Source: Leeuwenhoekiella sp044542075
GTDB lineage: Bacteria > Bacteroidota > Bacteroidia > Flavobacteriales > Flavobacteriaceae
Assembly: GCF_044542075.1 (NCBI RefSeq)
Contig: NZ_JBITTU010000003.1
Span: 434,001-498,000, forward strand
Length of the DNA: 64,000 bases
Reading direction: 5' to 3'
Made by a program: the position numbers and the translations under genes. The notes beneath the pieces are model-generated. The model made no database searches. It saw only the letters and a list, made by a program, of their open reading frames with translations, and was not told where the DNA came from. Below, piece after piece: positions 16,415 to 26,014 of this stretch; position 1 is the first letter of the stretch; each line of letters opens with the position of its first letter.

Positions 16415-18019
16415 CTATTCCCGTTTACGTCTGAAAAAGGAAACTATAAAAATGGCCACTGCTGGTATAAAAGCCATTTTAGCCAGATAATCTCCGTATT
16501 TAGTATAAAAGGTGATTTCATCATTTTTGTTGATGACACCTTTTAAAGATCCTCCCAGTCCGTAGCCTAACTCTTTTTCGATCTCGCCCTTCTGATTTAT
16601 AATAGCAGATATTCCCGTATTTGCGCTTCTGGCGATACTTCTTCGGTTTTCAATCGCTCTTAATCTTGCGTAATTGAGATGTTGCTTGTGACCCTGAGTA
16701 TCTCCCCACCAGGCATCGTTTGTGATAATAGCTAAGAATTGAGATCCTGCATTTACATAATCTGTAACAAAACCTCCATAAACAGATTCATAGCAAATAA
16801 CAGGTCCTACCTTAGTGCCATCTAATCCGGTAAAAGCAACTCTGTTTTCCTGTATGGTTTTCATAGAAACTGTGCCGCCCAGATCAATCATCACGTCACC
16901 AAGAAGAGGCTTTAAAATGCTTTGATACGGAAAGTTTTCTACTCCTACGACCAATTTACTTTTGTGATAAATTTGCGATTTTTCTGAACTATTAAGCAAG
17001 AAAGCCGAATTGAAAAAATCTGCCCATAAGGGATTTCCTAGGCGATCGTTACCCACATAATTACTCGTAGGCAGCAAGTCACTTTCTTTTGTATACAATC
17101 TATAAAACTGAATACCAGCTAGGTAATTTAAATTGGGGTATTTCTGTAGAAAATCTTGTGCTTTTGCCTTTTCGGAACTGTATTCAAAATTACGGAGGTC
17201 AACGCCGGCACCTTCTGCGAGAACGGTTTCAGGAGCGATTAAGAATGCTGTTTCTTGAGTAAGCGCCTGTGCAGATTCTTCAAAAAGCAAATCGGCTATG
17301 CGCTCATTTGTCGTGTTATATTTTTCGGTATACGGGTCAATATTAGGCTGCAATAAAACCACTTCTACAGGATTTTCTACTTCAGTATAAGAATTATAAA
17401 TAAACTGACTCAGAGTAATAGGCACTATGATAATTGCAAATGCCAGTACCAGTCTACCATATAAGAATTTTCTGTTTCTAGTTTCGGTATACTGTAAAAG
17501 AGCTTTATAAAGGAGCGCGTTTGTTATTAAAATCCACAACGTACCGCCAAAGGTCCCCGTATACTCATACCATTGAATCCAACCTGTGTGGGTTGCAAAA
17601 GCATTACCTAGATTTAACCACGGCCAGGAGAAATCCCAGTTGAGGTGTAAAAACTCAAATAGCATCCAGGTAGCTATTAAAAAAGCTAGGCTGAGGTTTA
17701 CGGTAAATCGTTTTAAAATACGTGCATATAGCAACCAGACAAATGTCATTAACAGGGAATTTGCTAAAACAGCAAACCACATCCCAAACCCTGTAGAGTT
17801 GTAAAGCCACCAGGTTGTTATAATATTGAAAATAAAAAAACAGAGGTACGCAATACTAAAAATTTTTAAGTTGGGGCGCTTTTTGTTGTTAATGATATAG
17901 TTATGCGTAGCCCATAATAGCGGGACAAAACCAAAGAATAACAATACCGGAAAGCCGTAGGTAGGCCAGGCAATTGCTAAAATTAATCCTGAGGTGAGCG
18001 CTAATAAAATATTTTTCAT
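16415..18019 (-). CDS. lnt: Apolipoprotein N-acyltransferase
   Basis: Lnt adds the third acyl chain to the N-terminal cysteine of lipoproteins at the inner membrane. The protein of 534 residues has six or more N-terminal membrane helices and a nitrilase-type domain. Its catalytic triad is visible: Glu in LIAPETVLAEG (about residue 261), Lys in KSKLVVGVENFPY (about 353) and Cys in VICYESVYGG (about 406). I place the start at the ATG at 18019 (MKNILLALTSG); an upstream in-frame ATG would add 32 unconserved residues and overlap the divergent gene. The window encodes several lipoproteins that would be substrates. Confidence 0.93.
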   Translation of the reverse strand: MKNILLALTSGLILAIAWPTYGFPVLLFFGFVPLLWATHNYIINNKKRPNLKIFSIAYLCFFIFNIITTWWLYNSTGFGMWFAVLANSLLMTFVWLLYARILKRFTVNLSLAFLIATWMLFEFLHLNWDFSWPWLNLGNAFATHTGWIQWYEYTGTFGGTLWILITNALLYKALLQYTETRNRKFLYGRLVLAFAIIIVPITLSQFIYNSYTEVENPVEVVLLQPNIDPYTEKYNTTNERIADLLFEESAQALTQETAFLIAPETVLAEGAGVDLRNFEYSSEKAKAQDFLQKYPNLNYLAGIQFYRLYTKESDLLPTSNYVGNDRLGNPLWADFFNSAFLLNSSEKSQIYHKSKLVVGVENFPYQSILKPLLGDVMIDLGGTVSMKTIQENRVAFTGLDGTKVGPVICYESVYGGFVTDYVNAGSQFLAIITNDAWWGDTQGHKQHLNYARLRAIENRRSIARSANTGISAIINQKGEIEKELGYGLGGSLKGVINKNDEITFYTKYGDYLAKMAFIPAVAIFIVSFFRRKRE

Positions 18020-18143
18020 AATGTGATTAAAAATAGTGCTGCAAGTTAAGATTTCGTTCTTTTTAAAAATCAATCTTGTTAAAGGTGTTTTAAAAGTAAT
18101 TAGAACGTTCTGCAATCTCAGTAAATTACCTCAAAATTTTACT

Positions 18144-19049
18144 ATGAGTATTTTAATAACAGGTGCAACCGGTCTTGTGGGTCAAGCCTTGACAGAAAAA
18201 CTACAGAGTCAGGGTGAGTGTATTCACTATTTGACCACAAGTGCTAATAAAATAGAACAGAACGATAATTATAAAGGCTTCTTATGGAACCCTAATAAAT
18301 CTGAGATTGATACAAGATGTTTTGAAGGGGTTACGAGTATTATTCACCTTGCCGGAGCAAGTATAGCAGAACGATGGACAGATGAATACAAAACTAAAAT
18401 TATAGAAAGTAGAATAAAAACTGCACAGCTACTTGTTGACACGCTAAATACTACTGAAAATAAGGTAGAACATTTTGTATCTGCAAGTGCTATAGGCGCA
18501 TACCCTTCTTCAAAAACCATTAATTACTCAGAAAGTTTTGATGCTTATAATCCTAGTTTCTTAGGAGAAGTTGTAGAAGTCTGGGAAGCTGCTGCAGATA
18601 AGTTTAAAGAATTAGAAATTAAAGTTTCTAAGGTACGTATAGGTGTGGTGCTGGCTAAAGATGGCGGAGCATTAGACAAATTACTTCAGCCTATTAAAAT
18701 GTACGTAGGAGCTCCGCTTGGTGATGGAGAACAGTGGCAATCCTGGATTCATATTGATGACCTTGCGGCGATCTTTAGCTTTGTGGTGTTAAATAAATTA
18801 GAAGGTATTTATAATGCAGTAGCTCCTTTTCCGGTTACAAATAAGGCGATGACTAAAGAGGCAGCATCTATTCTTAAGAAGCCCTTATTTTTACCTAATG
18901 TTCCTGCTTTTATGCTCAAATTACTATTAGGAGAAATGGCTGCTATAGTTTTAGAAAGTCAGAAAGTAAGTTCAAAAAAGATTGAGCAGAAAGGTTTTGA
19001 ATTTAAGTTTAAACAGCTTGATGCTGCATTACTCAATTTATTAAAATAA
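18144..19049 (+). CDS. TIGR01777-type NAD-dependent epimerase (YfcH-like)
   Basis: This extended short-chain dehydrogenase of 301 residues starts MSILITGATGLVGQALTEKL, with the Rossmann GxTGxxG motif. HLAGASIAERW and SRIKTAQLLVD are typical of the YfcH/TIGR01777 subgroup. The EVWEAAADKF segment and the C-terminal DUF1731-like tail (FLPNVPAFMLKLLLGEMA) also match. The physiological substrate of this family is not known. The ATG at 18144 is chosen because the conserved strand starts there. A strong hairpin terminator follows at 19051. Confidence 0.88.
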   Translation: MSILITGATGLVGQALTEKLQSQGECIHYLTTSANKIEQNDNYKGFLWNPNKSEIDTRCFEGVTSIIHLAGASIAERWTDEYKTKIIESRIKTAQLLVDTLNTTENKVEHFVSASAIGAYPSSKTINYSESFDAYNPSFLGEVVEVWEAAADKFKELEIKVSKVRIGVVLAKDGGALDKLLQPIKMYVGAPLGDGEQWQSWIHIDDLAAIFSFVVLNKLEGIYNAVAPFPVTNKAMTKEAASILKKPLFLPNVPAFMLKLLLGEMAAIVLESQKVSSKKIEQKGFEFKFKQLDAALLNLLK

Positions 19050-19050
19050 A

Positions 19051-19074
19051 AAACCCGGCATATGCCGGGTTTTA
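19051..19074 (+). terminator. Rho-independent terminator after the SDR epimerase gene
   Basis: AAACCCGGCAT followed by ATGCCGGGTTT forms a perfect 11-bp inverted repeat directly after the stop codon, ending in a short T run. It is symmetric, so it can also serve the convergent YceI gene on the other strand. Confidence 0.85.
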
Positions 19075-19093
19075 AAATAGTATTTAAACAGGA

Positions 19094-19765
19094 TTACATT
19101 TGTTGATTAGCAACAATTGTGAATTCTAATTGAATATCATCATTAATAAATTTATCACCTAAGTTGTCAAATACAGACTTCGAACCATAATTCACACCCC
19201 ACTCGGTACGATCTATTGTAAAAGGCTCAGATTTCAACGTCATTGTATTTCCGGCTACTTCATACATAACAGGAAATTCAATATTTTTCTTAGATTCTTT
19301 GATTGTTAAGTTTCCAGACATAATCTTCTTACCGTCTTTTTCGGTAACGCCAGTTATTTCAAATGCAGCAGTAGGGTATTTTTTTACATTAAAAAAGTCA
19401 CCTTCTTTACCTTCAACAGTTCCTTTTAAGTGGTTTTCTAGGCTTACCTTTTGATCACCTTCTAAATCTGTAACAACTATAGAAGTCATATTTATTAAAA
19501 AACTTCCACTAATAACATCTCCTTCTAAGCGTACCACTCCAGATTCTGCAGCAACAGTTCCTGTATGAGTTCCGGTAGGTTTTTTACCTTCCCATTTAAT
19601 AGTAGATGCATCTTTATCTAGCATATATTTTGATGCTTCTTGAGAAGCTTCAGCAGCCATTTCTGCCTCAGCAGCATCAGTTTCATTCTTTGCTTCATTC
19701 TTGCAAGATATGAAAGCTGTAAAGAGCACAGCCATAGTAAAAAGCGTGTAAAATTTCATCTTCAT
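19094..19765 (-). CDS. YceI family lipoprotein
   Basis: The 223-residue protein has a lipoprotein signal peptide ending FTAFISC with Cys at residue 21, so it is lipid-anchored. After a short acidic linker it has a YceI lipocalin-like beta-barrel: YMLDKDASTIKWEGKKPTGT at the start, GSFLINMTSI, then FTIDRTEWGVNYGSKSV near the end. YceI proteins bind long polyisoprenoid or similar lipids; the ligand here is unknown. It is read divergently from grpE with 151 bp between the starts. Confidence 0.9.
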   Translation of the reverse strand: MKMKFYTLFTMAVLFTAFISCKNEAKNETDAAEAEMAAEASQEASKYMLDKDASTIKWEGKKPTGTHTGTVAAESGVVRLEGDVISGSFLINMTSIVVTDLEGDQKVSLENHLKGTVEGKEGDFFNVKKYPTAAFEITGVTEKDGKKIMSGNLTIKESKKNIEFPVMYEVAGNTMTLKSEPFTIDRTEWGVNYGSKSVFDNLGDKFINDDIQLEFTIVANQQM

Positions 19766-19857
19766 AGTATTTACCTTTAAGTGTTAAATTAAGCATTCAA
19801 ATTTATAAGATTGTACGAAATAAGCTCTTAAATAAAAGATAAATTATACCTGTGACA

Positions 19858-19891
19858 TTTTGACATTTTAATAATATTGGCAGCAATTTTG
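19858..19891 (+). promoter_or_regulatory. Likely promoter of grpE-dnaJ
   Basis: A TTTTG (19858-19862) and a CAATTTTG (19884-19891) are separated by 21 bp. They match the Bacteroidota -33 TTG and -7 TAnnTTTG pattern with one mismatch in the -7 box. The predicted start of transcription lies about 20 bp before the grpE ATG. Confidence 0.5.
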
Positions 19892-19916
19892 CCTTTGCAA
19901 GAGAAATTAAGACAAA

Positions 19917-20471
19917 ATGAGTTCAGAAAATAGAGAAGATATTATAAATGATCAGGAAGATCTAAACGTAGAAACTAATTTAGAAGAAACCGAAGTTTCT
20001 GAAAATGAGTTAACTGCGGAAGATCAGATAACTAATTTACAAGTTGAATTAGATAAAGAAAAAGATAAGTTTCTTAGACTTTTTGCTGAGTTTGAAAATT
20101 ACAAGCGACGTACTAGTAAAGAACGTGTTGAAATGTTTAAGACAGCAGGGCAAGAAGTTTTGCAGGCTATGCTTCCAGTACTTGACGATTTTGACAGAGC
20201 AGAAATCGAAATTAAGAAGGCAAAAGAAAAGAATCTTCAAAAAGGAGTAGAGCTTATTTCTAACAAGCTTAGAGAAACTCTAAAATCTAAAGGGCTCAAA
20301 GAGATGGAGGTTTCTGCAGGAGATGTTTTTGATGCAGATATTCACGAAGCGATTACTCAAATTCCTGCACCTAAAGACAGTCTTAAAGGTAAGATTGTAG
20401 ATGTTATAGAAAAGGGTTATGAGTTAGGAGATAAGATTATTCGTTTTCCAAAAGTGGTTACAGGCAAGTAG
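19917..20471 (+). CDS. grpE: Nucleotide exchange factor GrpE
   Basis: GrpE drives ADP release from DnaK. The 184-residue protein has an acidic N-terminal tail, a long coiled coil (about residues 34-90, with FAEFENYKRRTSKERVEMFK), and a C-terminal beta domain ending in IEKGYELGDKIIRFPKVVTG, which matches the family signature. dnaJ follows after 54 bp. DnaK itself is not in the window. Confidence 0.96.
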   Translation: MSSENREDIINDQEDLNVETNLEETEVSENELTAEDQITNLQVELDKEKDKFLRLFAEFENYKRRTSKERVEMFKTAGQEVLQAMLPVLDDFDRAEIEIKKAKEKNLQKGVELISNKLRETLKSKGLKEMEVSAGDVFDADIHEAITQIPAPKDSLKGKIVDVIEKGYELGDKIIRFPKVVTGK

Positions 20472-20525
20472 TCTGTAGTTGCTAAAAGCGAAAAATAGAA
20501 TTTAAATTTTGAAGAGAAGATTGGG

Positions 20526-21647
20526 ATGAAAGAAGATTATTACGACATATTAGGATTGAGCAAAGGCGCAACCGCAGCTGAAATTAAAAAGGCATACCGT
20601 AAAAAAGCGATACAGTATCACCCAGATAAGAACCCTGGTGATAGTGAAGCTGAAGATATGTTTAAGAAAGCGGCAGAAGCGTATGAGATTCTAAGTGATG
20701 AGAATAAACGCGCACGTTACGATCAATATGGTCATCAAGCCTTTGAAGGTGGTGGTGGCTTTAATGGAGGTAACATGAATATGGATGATATCTTCAGTCA
20801 ATTTGGTGATATTTTTGGCAGTGCCTTTGGCGGTGGTGGTGGCTTTGGCGGCGGCTTCGGTGGTGGAGGTCAGCGTAGAACTAAAGGGAGTAATTTACGT
20901 ATACGTGTAAAACTTACTTTAGAAGAAATCGCTAACGGCGCAGAGAAAAAAATTAAAGTAAAACGTAAAAAGCAGGCTAGTGGTACAACATATAAAACCT
21001 GTACTACATGTAATGGTATGGGGCAGGTTACTCGTGTAACTAACACTATTTTAGGTAGAATGCAAACAGCCTCGCCTTGTACGACTTGTGGAGGTAGTGG
21101 TCAAATAATAGATTCTAAACCGGCAGATGCAGATTCTCAAGGTATGCTTACCGATGAGGAAACAGTATCTATAAAAATACCGGCAGGAGTTGTTGACGGT
21201 ATGCAACTTAAAGTAACAGGTAAGGGTAATGAGGCACCCGGTAATAATGGTATTTCTGGTGATTTACTTGTAGTTATTGAAGAGGCTGCACACGATACCT
21301 TAAGCAGAGAAGGAGATAATTTACATTATGATTTATATGTAAGTATTCCTGAAGCTGTTTTAGGAACCAGCAAAGAAATTGATACAGTTACCGGTAAGGT
21401 GCGTATTAAAATTGAAGAAGGAGCTCAAAGTGGTAAAATTTTACGCTTACGCGGAAAAGGTATCCCTTCAATTAACGGATATGGTAAAGGAGATTTACTA
21501 GTACACGTTAATGTGTGGACTCCTAAGAACTTAAGTAAAGAACAAAAAGAATTTTTTGAAAATATGCTTGATGATGAGCACTTCTCTCCTCAGCCACAAC
21601 AAGAGGATAAGTCATTTTTTGAGAAGGTAAAAGACATGTTTTCTTAG
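20526..21647 (+). CDS. dnaJ: Chaperone DnaJ with reduced zinc-finger domain
   Basis: This type I J-protein of 373 residues has the J domain with HPD at residues 32-34, and a Gly/Phe-rich linker (about 74-115). It also has two C-terminal substrate-binding domains. The zinc domain holds only two CxxCxGxG motifs (CTTCNGMG near 158 and CTTCGGSG near 184) instead of the usual four, so it can build only one zinc centre. This short form occurs in flavobacteria as far as I know. It partners DnaK and GrpE. Terminators follow at 21684 and 21737. Confidence 0.95.
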   Translation: MKEDYYDILGLSKGATAAEIKKAYRKKAIQYHPDKNPGDSEAEDMFKKAAEAYEILSDENKRARYDQYGHQAFEGGGGFNGGNMNMDDIFSQFGDIFGSAFGGGGGFGGGFGGGGQRRTKGSNLRIRVKLTLEEIANGAEKKIKVKRKKQASGTTYKTCTTCNGMGQVTRVTNTILGRMQTASPCTTCGGSGQIIDSKPADADSQGMLTDEETVSIKIPAGVVDGMQLKVTGKGNEAPGNNGISGDLLVVIEEAAHDTLSREGDNLHYDLYVSIPEAVLGTSKEIDTVTGKVRIKIEEGAQSGKILRLRGKGIPSINGYGKGDLLVHVNVWTPKNLSKEQKEFFENMLDDEHFSPQPQQEDKSFFEKVKDMFS

Positions 21648-21683
21648 ATATTAAGAGCTTATTAAGAAAAATGTGTATATTTG

Positions 21684-21720
21684 AATATCACTAATCACTA
21701 GTTAGTGATATTTTTCTTTT
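21684..21720 (+). terminator. Terminator after dnaJ
   Basis: AATATCACTAA (21684-21694) pairs perfectly with TTAGTGATATT (21702-21712) across a 7-base loop, followed by a T-rich run. It lies 36 bp after the dnaJ stop. Confidence 0.75.
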
Positions 21721-21736
21721 TCATAGCAATTTTTTT

Positions 21737-21775
21737 CCCATCCTTGATGCAAATTAAGGGTGGGTTTTTGTTTTA
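21737..21775 (+). terminator. Second terminator-like hairpin after dnaJ
   Basis: CCCATCCTT (21737-21745) pairs with AAGGGTGGG (21756-21764), with one G-T pair, and a T run follows. A T run also precedes the stem, so it could work on both strands. The remaining 170 bases up to the ABC gene show no gene; an upstream leader or promoter for the next operon is likely. Confidence 0.55.
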
Positions 21776-21943
21776 AGTATATTTCAGAGATTTTAGGCAT
21801 TTGATTAGATCCATTTGAGATACTTATGTATACTAATTAGGTTTCATAATGCTATGTTATTTAGGCGATAGCTTACTAAATAAATCATAAGAAGTCTACA
21901 GGCTCTAATCATTTCAATATCTTTAAACTTTATTTCTGTTTCT

Positions 21944-22900
21944 ATGACAAACCTGCTGGTCGCTGATAATATATACAAGAAATACGGCAATTATACCGCG
22001 CTTAACGATCTTTCTATTTCAATTCCCAAGGGGAGTATTTTTGGATTATTAGGTCCTAACGGAGCCGGTAAGACTACACTAATACGTATTATTAATCAAA
22101 TTACGATGCCAGATTCTGGCACAGTGCTACTTGATGGAGAACCTCTAGATCCTAAACATATTGCTAATATTGGCTATATGCCAGAAGAGCGTGGCCTTTA
22201 TAAGTCAATGAAAGTTGGAGAACAGGTTATTTATCTAGCACGTCTTAAAGGTTTAAGTAAGGCTGAAGCAAAAGCGCGTAGTGAATACTGGTTTGAAAGA
22301 CTGGGAATGATGACCTGGTGGAACAAAAAAATACAAGAGTTATCTAAAGGTCAGGCACAAAAAGTTCAGTTTATAGTCACGGTTTTACACCAGCCAAAAT
22401 TGCTGATTTTTGATGAGCCTTTTAGCGGTTTTGACCCTATAAATGCTACACTCATAAAGGACGAAATTTTAAAGCTTAGAGAGGACGGCGCGACTATTTT
22501 ATTTTCTACACACCGTATGGAATCTGTTGAGCAGATGTGTGATCATATCGCTCTTATTAACAATAGCAATAAAATTCTAGACGGAAAATTATCTGACATC
22601 AAACGCAATTACCGCACTAATACATATGAGATAGGTTTAGAAACGCGAGATGATACGTTAAGCAGTTTACAAAATCTAGAAAAAATACTACTACCTGAGA
22701 TGGCAGAGCACTGGGAGGTGTCACCTGCCTTTTTTAAGACTATAAATGAAAATGATCTGAAAATGATCGTGAAAATACCACAAGATTTAAAATCAAGAGA
22801 TTTGCTTTTTTATCTTTCAGACAAAGCAACTATTAATCATTTTGTAGAGGTAATACCTACGGTAAATGACATTTTTATTCAAACAATAAATGCAGATTAA
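21944..22900 (+). CDS. ABC transporter ATP-binding protein (NatA-like)
   Basis: The 318-residue ATPase has Walker A GPNGAGKTT near residue 38, the signature LSKGQAQKVQ, Walker B LLIFDEPFSGFDP and the switch histidine in LFSTHRMES. The signature reads LSKGQ where LSGGQ is usual. A C-terminal extension of about 80 residues follows the ATPase core, as in exporters of the NatA/CcmA group. It pairs with the permease that starts on its stop codon (1-bp overlap). Substrate unknown; sodium export or removal of a lipophilic compound are possibilities. It heads a six-gene operon. Confidence 0.88.
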   Translation: MTNLLVADNIYKKYGNYTALNDLSISIPKGSIFGLLGPNGAGKTTLIRIINQITMPDSGTVLLDGEPLDPKHIANIGYMPEERGLYKSMKVGEQVIYLARLKGLSKAEAKARSEYWFERLGMMTWWNKKIQELSKGQAQKVQFIVTVLHQPKLLIFDEPFSGFDPINATLIKDEILKLREDGATILFSTHRMESVEQMCDHIALINNSNKILDGKLSDIKRNYRTNTYEIGLETRDDTLSSLQNLEKILLPEMAEHWEVSPAFFKTINENDLKMIVKIPQDLKSRDLLFYLSDKATINHFVEVIPTVNDIFIQTINAD

Positions 22901-24189
22901 TGGGAGCACTAAGTTTAATAATAAGACGCGAATATAAAGCCAGAGTTACAAACAAGTCATTTATTATAATGACGTTTTTGAGTCCGTTAATCGCTGTGGG
23001 TATGATTTTTCTCATAACCTATCTTACTCAGGTAAATGAGGCTGGTAAACGCACCATTATTGTAGTTGATGAGAGTGGTTTATTTTATAAAGAATTTGAA
23101 AGTACAGCGAGTATAGATTATGTTGATTTATCTCCCGCAGGACTTGCTCTTGCAAAAGATCAGGTAGAAGATAATAACTATTTTGGGTTACTTTATATTC
23201 CCGGTAATATTAAAAAAAACACCTCTGGTGTACGCTTTTATGGTAATGAAGCTCCTGGCTTTGCTACCTTAGAAAGCATTGAAAGTCAGATATCGTCAAA
23301 ACTTACTAATGAGAAATTATTAGATCGCGGGGTAGACCTTGATATGATAGATGAGTCTAAAACTTCTATATCAGTGAGTATTGAGGATTTTGAAGGAGCG
23401 CGCACCTCAAAAATATCTAACTGGATTAAAGCAGGTTTTGGAGGTGGTGCAGGTTATTTGCTAATGATGTTTATAATCATTTACGGTAATATGGTAATGC
23501 GTTCTGTTATTGAGGAAAAAACCAATCGTATTATTGAAGTTATTATCTCTTCAGTAAAACCATTTAAATTAATGATGGGTAAGATTATAGGCACAACCCT
23601 TGCCGGAATTACCCAATTTATGATTTGGTTATTAATAGGTGGTGGTTTGCTCATTTGCTTAACCTTATATCTGGGATTAGATCCTACTGCCACTAAAACT
23701 CCTGTAGGCAATATGGCGGCTACAGACCTTGATAAAATAGAGTTGATATTACTAGATATATTACGATTACCCCTACTTAAACTGGCCGGCTTTTTCTTAG
23801 TTTATTTTATAGGAGGTTATTTTTTATACAGTTCTATATATGCTGCAATAGGAGCCGCTGTAGATAGCGAGACAGATACACAGCAATTTATGTTGCCTAT
23901 TATAATGCCGCTTATGCTCGCGATTTATGTAGGATTTTTTGCGGTAATTGATAATCCTGATGGCTCAGTGGCAACAACATTTTCTATGATACCACTTACA
24001 TCACCTATAGTTATGTTGATGCGTATACCCTTTGGTGTGCCGTGGTGGCAGTTAGCGCTTTCAGTGAGTATATTAATAGGTAGTTTTTTGTTCACGGTTT
24101 GGTTTGGTTCAAAAATATATAGAGTAGGTATTCTTATGTACGGTAAAAAACCTACGTATAAAGAAATTTTAAAATGGATTAAATACTAA
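22900..24189 (+). CDS. ABC-2 type permease (NatB-like)
   Basis: The 429-residue membrane protein has one N-terminal helix (residues 20-41), a large extracytoplasmic domain of about 150 residues, and five further helices from about residue 180. The sequence VMRSVIEEKTNRIIEVIISS between the first and second of these is the conserved ABC-2 family motif. It forms the membrane channel for the preceding ATPase. The following gene begins 1 bp after its stop. Confidence 0.87.
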   Translation: MGALSLIIRREYKARVTNKSFIIMTFLSPLIAVGMIFLITYLTQVNEAGKRTIIVVDESGLFYKEFESTASIDYVDLSPAGLALAKDQVEDNNYFGLLYIPGNIKKNTSGVRFYGNEAPGFATLESIESQISSKLTNEKLLDRGVDLDMIDESKTSISVSIEDFEGARTSKISNWIKAGFGGGAGYLLMMFIIIYGNMVMRSVIEEKTNRIIEVIISSVKPFKLMMGKIIGTTLAGITQFMIWLLIGGGLLICLTLYLGLDPTATKTPVGNMAATDLDKIELILLDILRLPLLKLAGFFLVYFIGGYFLYSSIYAAIGAAVDSETDTQQFMLPIIMPLMLAIYVGFFAVIDNPDGSVATTFSMIPLTSPIVMLMRIPFGVPWWQLALSVSILIGSFLFTVWFGSKIYRVGILMYGKKPTYKEILKWIKY

Positions 24190-24190
24190 A

Positions 24191-25129
24191 ATGATTCAGG
24201 AGAACGTAAAAGAAACGGTTAAGGACGGTGCCGAAAAAGTTAAAGATGTTATTCAGGAAGATGTCTGGGGAACAATTTTAGATTTTTTGTCATTAGGCTT
24301 TCATTTTAAAAGTGGAGGAAAAACCATAGACCTTACCGTAGGTCATTTACTTCTTGTTGTTTTAGCATTTGTAGTTGCTACGGTGGTACTTAGACTCATT
24401 AGGAGTTTAATTACCCGTAAGATGGACTTGGAGAATGAACTTAAGTTTAAAAGTATTTTTAAGTTTATTAGATACCTGGTTTATCTAACTGTAATTCTCA
24501 TTACCCTTAGCGCATCGGGGATAGATGTAACCGTATTACTTACCGCATCTGCGGCCCTATTTGTGGGTTTGGGACTGGCGCTTCAGGACTTATTTACAGA
24601 CATAATAGGTGGTATTTTTATTATGCTTGACAAGTCACTTTCTGTAGGTGATGTAGTCGAGATAGAAGGTAAAGTAGCGCGTGTTTTTGAGATAAAACTA
24701 CGTACTACCCGTGCATTAACTAGAGACGATAAAGTGATTATCATACCCAATCACAAGTTTATAAGTGATATTGTTTTCAACTTTACACAAAATCATAGAA
24801 CGACGCGTGAGGCTGTAAAAGTGGGCGTTGCTTATGGTAGCGATACAGAACTTGTGAAAAAACTACTTTTAGCTTGCGTTATAGATCAAAACGGAGTGCT
24901 TAAAAGCCCAAAGCCTTTTGTATTGTTTGAAGATTTTGCTGACTCATCTTTGGCTTTTGGGGTTTACTTTTTTATAACTGATAGCTTTTCAGACCCAAGA
25001 ATTAAAAGTGAAATCCGTTTTCGTATAGATAAAGAATTTAGAAAGAACAATATTACAATACCATTTCCGCAGCGCGATATTCATTTTTACAAATCCTCAG
25101 AAAATACTAAAACCCCTCAGAATGATTAA
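24191..25129 (+). CDS. Small-conductance mechanosensitive channel, MscS family
   Basis: The 312-residue channel protein opens with a charged, amphipathic N-terminus (residues 1-45) and has three membrane helices. The pore helix contains TASAALFVGLGLALQDLFTD. The beta domain begins with IGGIFIMLDKSLSVGDVVEI, matching the family signature, and the C-terminal domain ends FPQRDIHFYK. MscS channels release solutes when membrane tension rises. It overlaps the next gene by 8 bp. Confidence 0.92.
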   Translation: MIQENVKETVKDGAEKVKDVIQEDVWGTILDFLSLGFHFKSGGKTIDLTVGHLLLVVLAFVVATVVLRLIRSLITRKMDLENELKFKSIFKFIRYLVYLTVILITLSASGIDVTVLLTASAALFVGLGLALQDLFTDIIGGIFIMLDKSLSVGDVVEIEGKVARVFEIKLRTTRALTRDDKVIIIPNHKFISDIVFNFTQNHRTTREAVKVGVAYGSDTELVKKLLLACVIDQNGVLKSPKPFVLFEDFADSSLAFGVYFFITDSFSDPRIKSEIRFRIDKEFRKNNITIPFPQRDIHFYKSSENTKTPQND

Positions 25130-26012
25130 AAAACTTATACTAAGTTTTATTGCATTAGTTGCTTTAACTAATGTACAAGCACAAAGTACAGATATTGCAC
25201 GTGTAGAATATATGTATGTGCCATTTAGCAATTCTCAAAATAATGTAGGGCGTTTTCGCGCATTGTTGCAAGTTCCTATCCCTTTAGATAAGGAGCTAAA
25301 TAAGATATTAGTTGCCGGTTTTGAGTACCGAAATACTAATGTTGACATCAACGATCCTGTTCCTGCAGGTTTTAACCTCCAGGAAGTGGGAACTCTTCAA
25401 CAAATTGATGGATATTTAGGATATACGTGGAAATTTAATGACAATTGGCGCTTTGGTGTAAAAGCTGGAGCACGCATTAGTTCAAATCTTCAAGATGGTT
25501 TAGTAGGTGATGACTGGATTTATACAGCTTCGGTCTATGTGATTAATGATATGAAAGATGCATCTAACACAAAGCCATACAGATGGATTTTTGGTCTTGA
25601 TTATTCAACCACTCCCGGGCGTAATTACCCGTTACCGCTCGTTAATTATTACAGAGAGTTTCACCCCAACTGGACTTATACTTTGGGAGTGCCAAAAACA
25701 AATGTGCGTCATTACTTAAATGACGATCATAAAGATGCCTTGCAGGCCTTTGTAACCTTAGATAACTTTTTTGCAAACATCCAGAACAATATGGTGATAG
25801 ATGGTCGTACTGCAGAAAATATATCAATGACTATTGTGATGGGAGGTTTAGGTTATGAGCATTTTTTTACAAAGCATTTGTTATATTACGCATATGCAAC
25901 CCATTCTTTTAGCAATGATTTTAGATTGCGTAATAATGAGCGAGACGATATATATACTATAAATAGTGAAAATACATTCTACTTTAGATCTGGAGTAAAA
26001 TTTAAATTTTAA
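25122..26012 (+). CDS. Outer-membrane beta-barrel-like protein (possibly DUF6268)
   Basis: The 296-residue protein begins with a signal peptide (MIKKLILSFIALVALTNVQA, cleavage after AQA-Q). The mature part has alternating aromatic strands (FRALLQVPIPLD, DGYLGYTWKFNDNWRFGVKAG) and ends in a terminal Phe (FRSGVKFKF), as in outer-membrane beta-barrels. It resembles the DUF6268 family, though this name is from memory. Function unknown; co-expression with MscS and the ABC exporter suggests an envelope role. Confidence 0.65.
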   Translation: MIKKLILSFIALVALTNVQAQSTDIARVEYMYVPFSNSQNNVGRFRALLQVPIPLDKELNKILVAGFEYRNTNVDINDPVPAGFNLQEVGTLQQIDGYLGYTWKFNDNWRFGVKAGARISSNLQDGLVGDDWIYTASVYVINDMKDASNTKPYRWIFGLDYSTTPGRNYPLPLVNYYREFHPNWTYTLGVPKTNVRHYLNDDHKDALQAFVTLDNFFANIQNNMVIDGRTAENISMTIVMGGLGYEHFFTKHLLYYAYATHSFSNDFRLRNNERDDIYTINSENTFYFRSGVKFKF

Positions 26013-26014
26013 AG

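Noticed and set aside
21776..21943. tRNA or small-gene content in the stretch before the ABC gene
   Set aside because: No cloverleaf-type pairing or frame of convincing length found.
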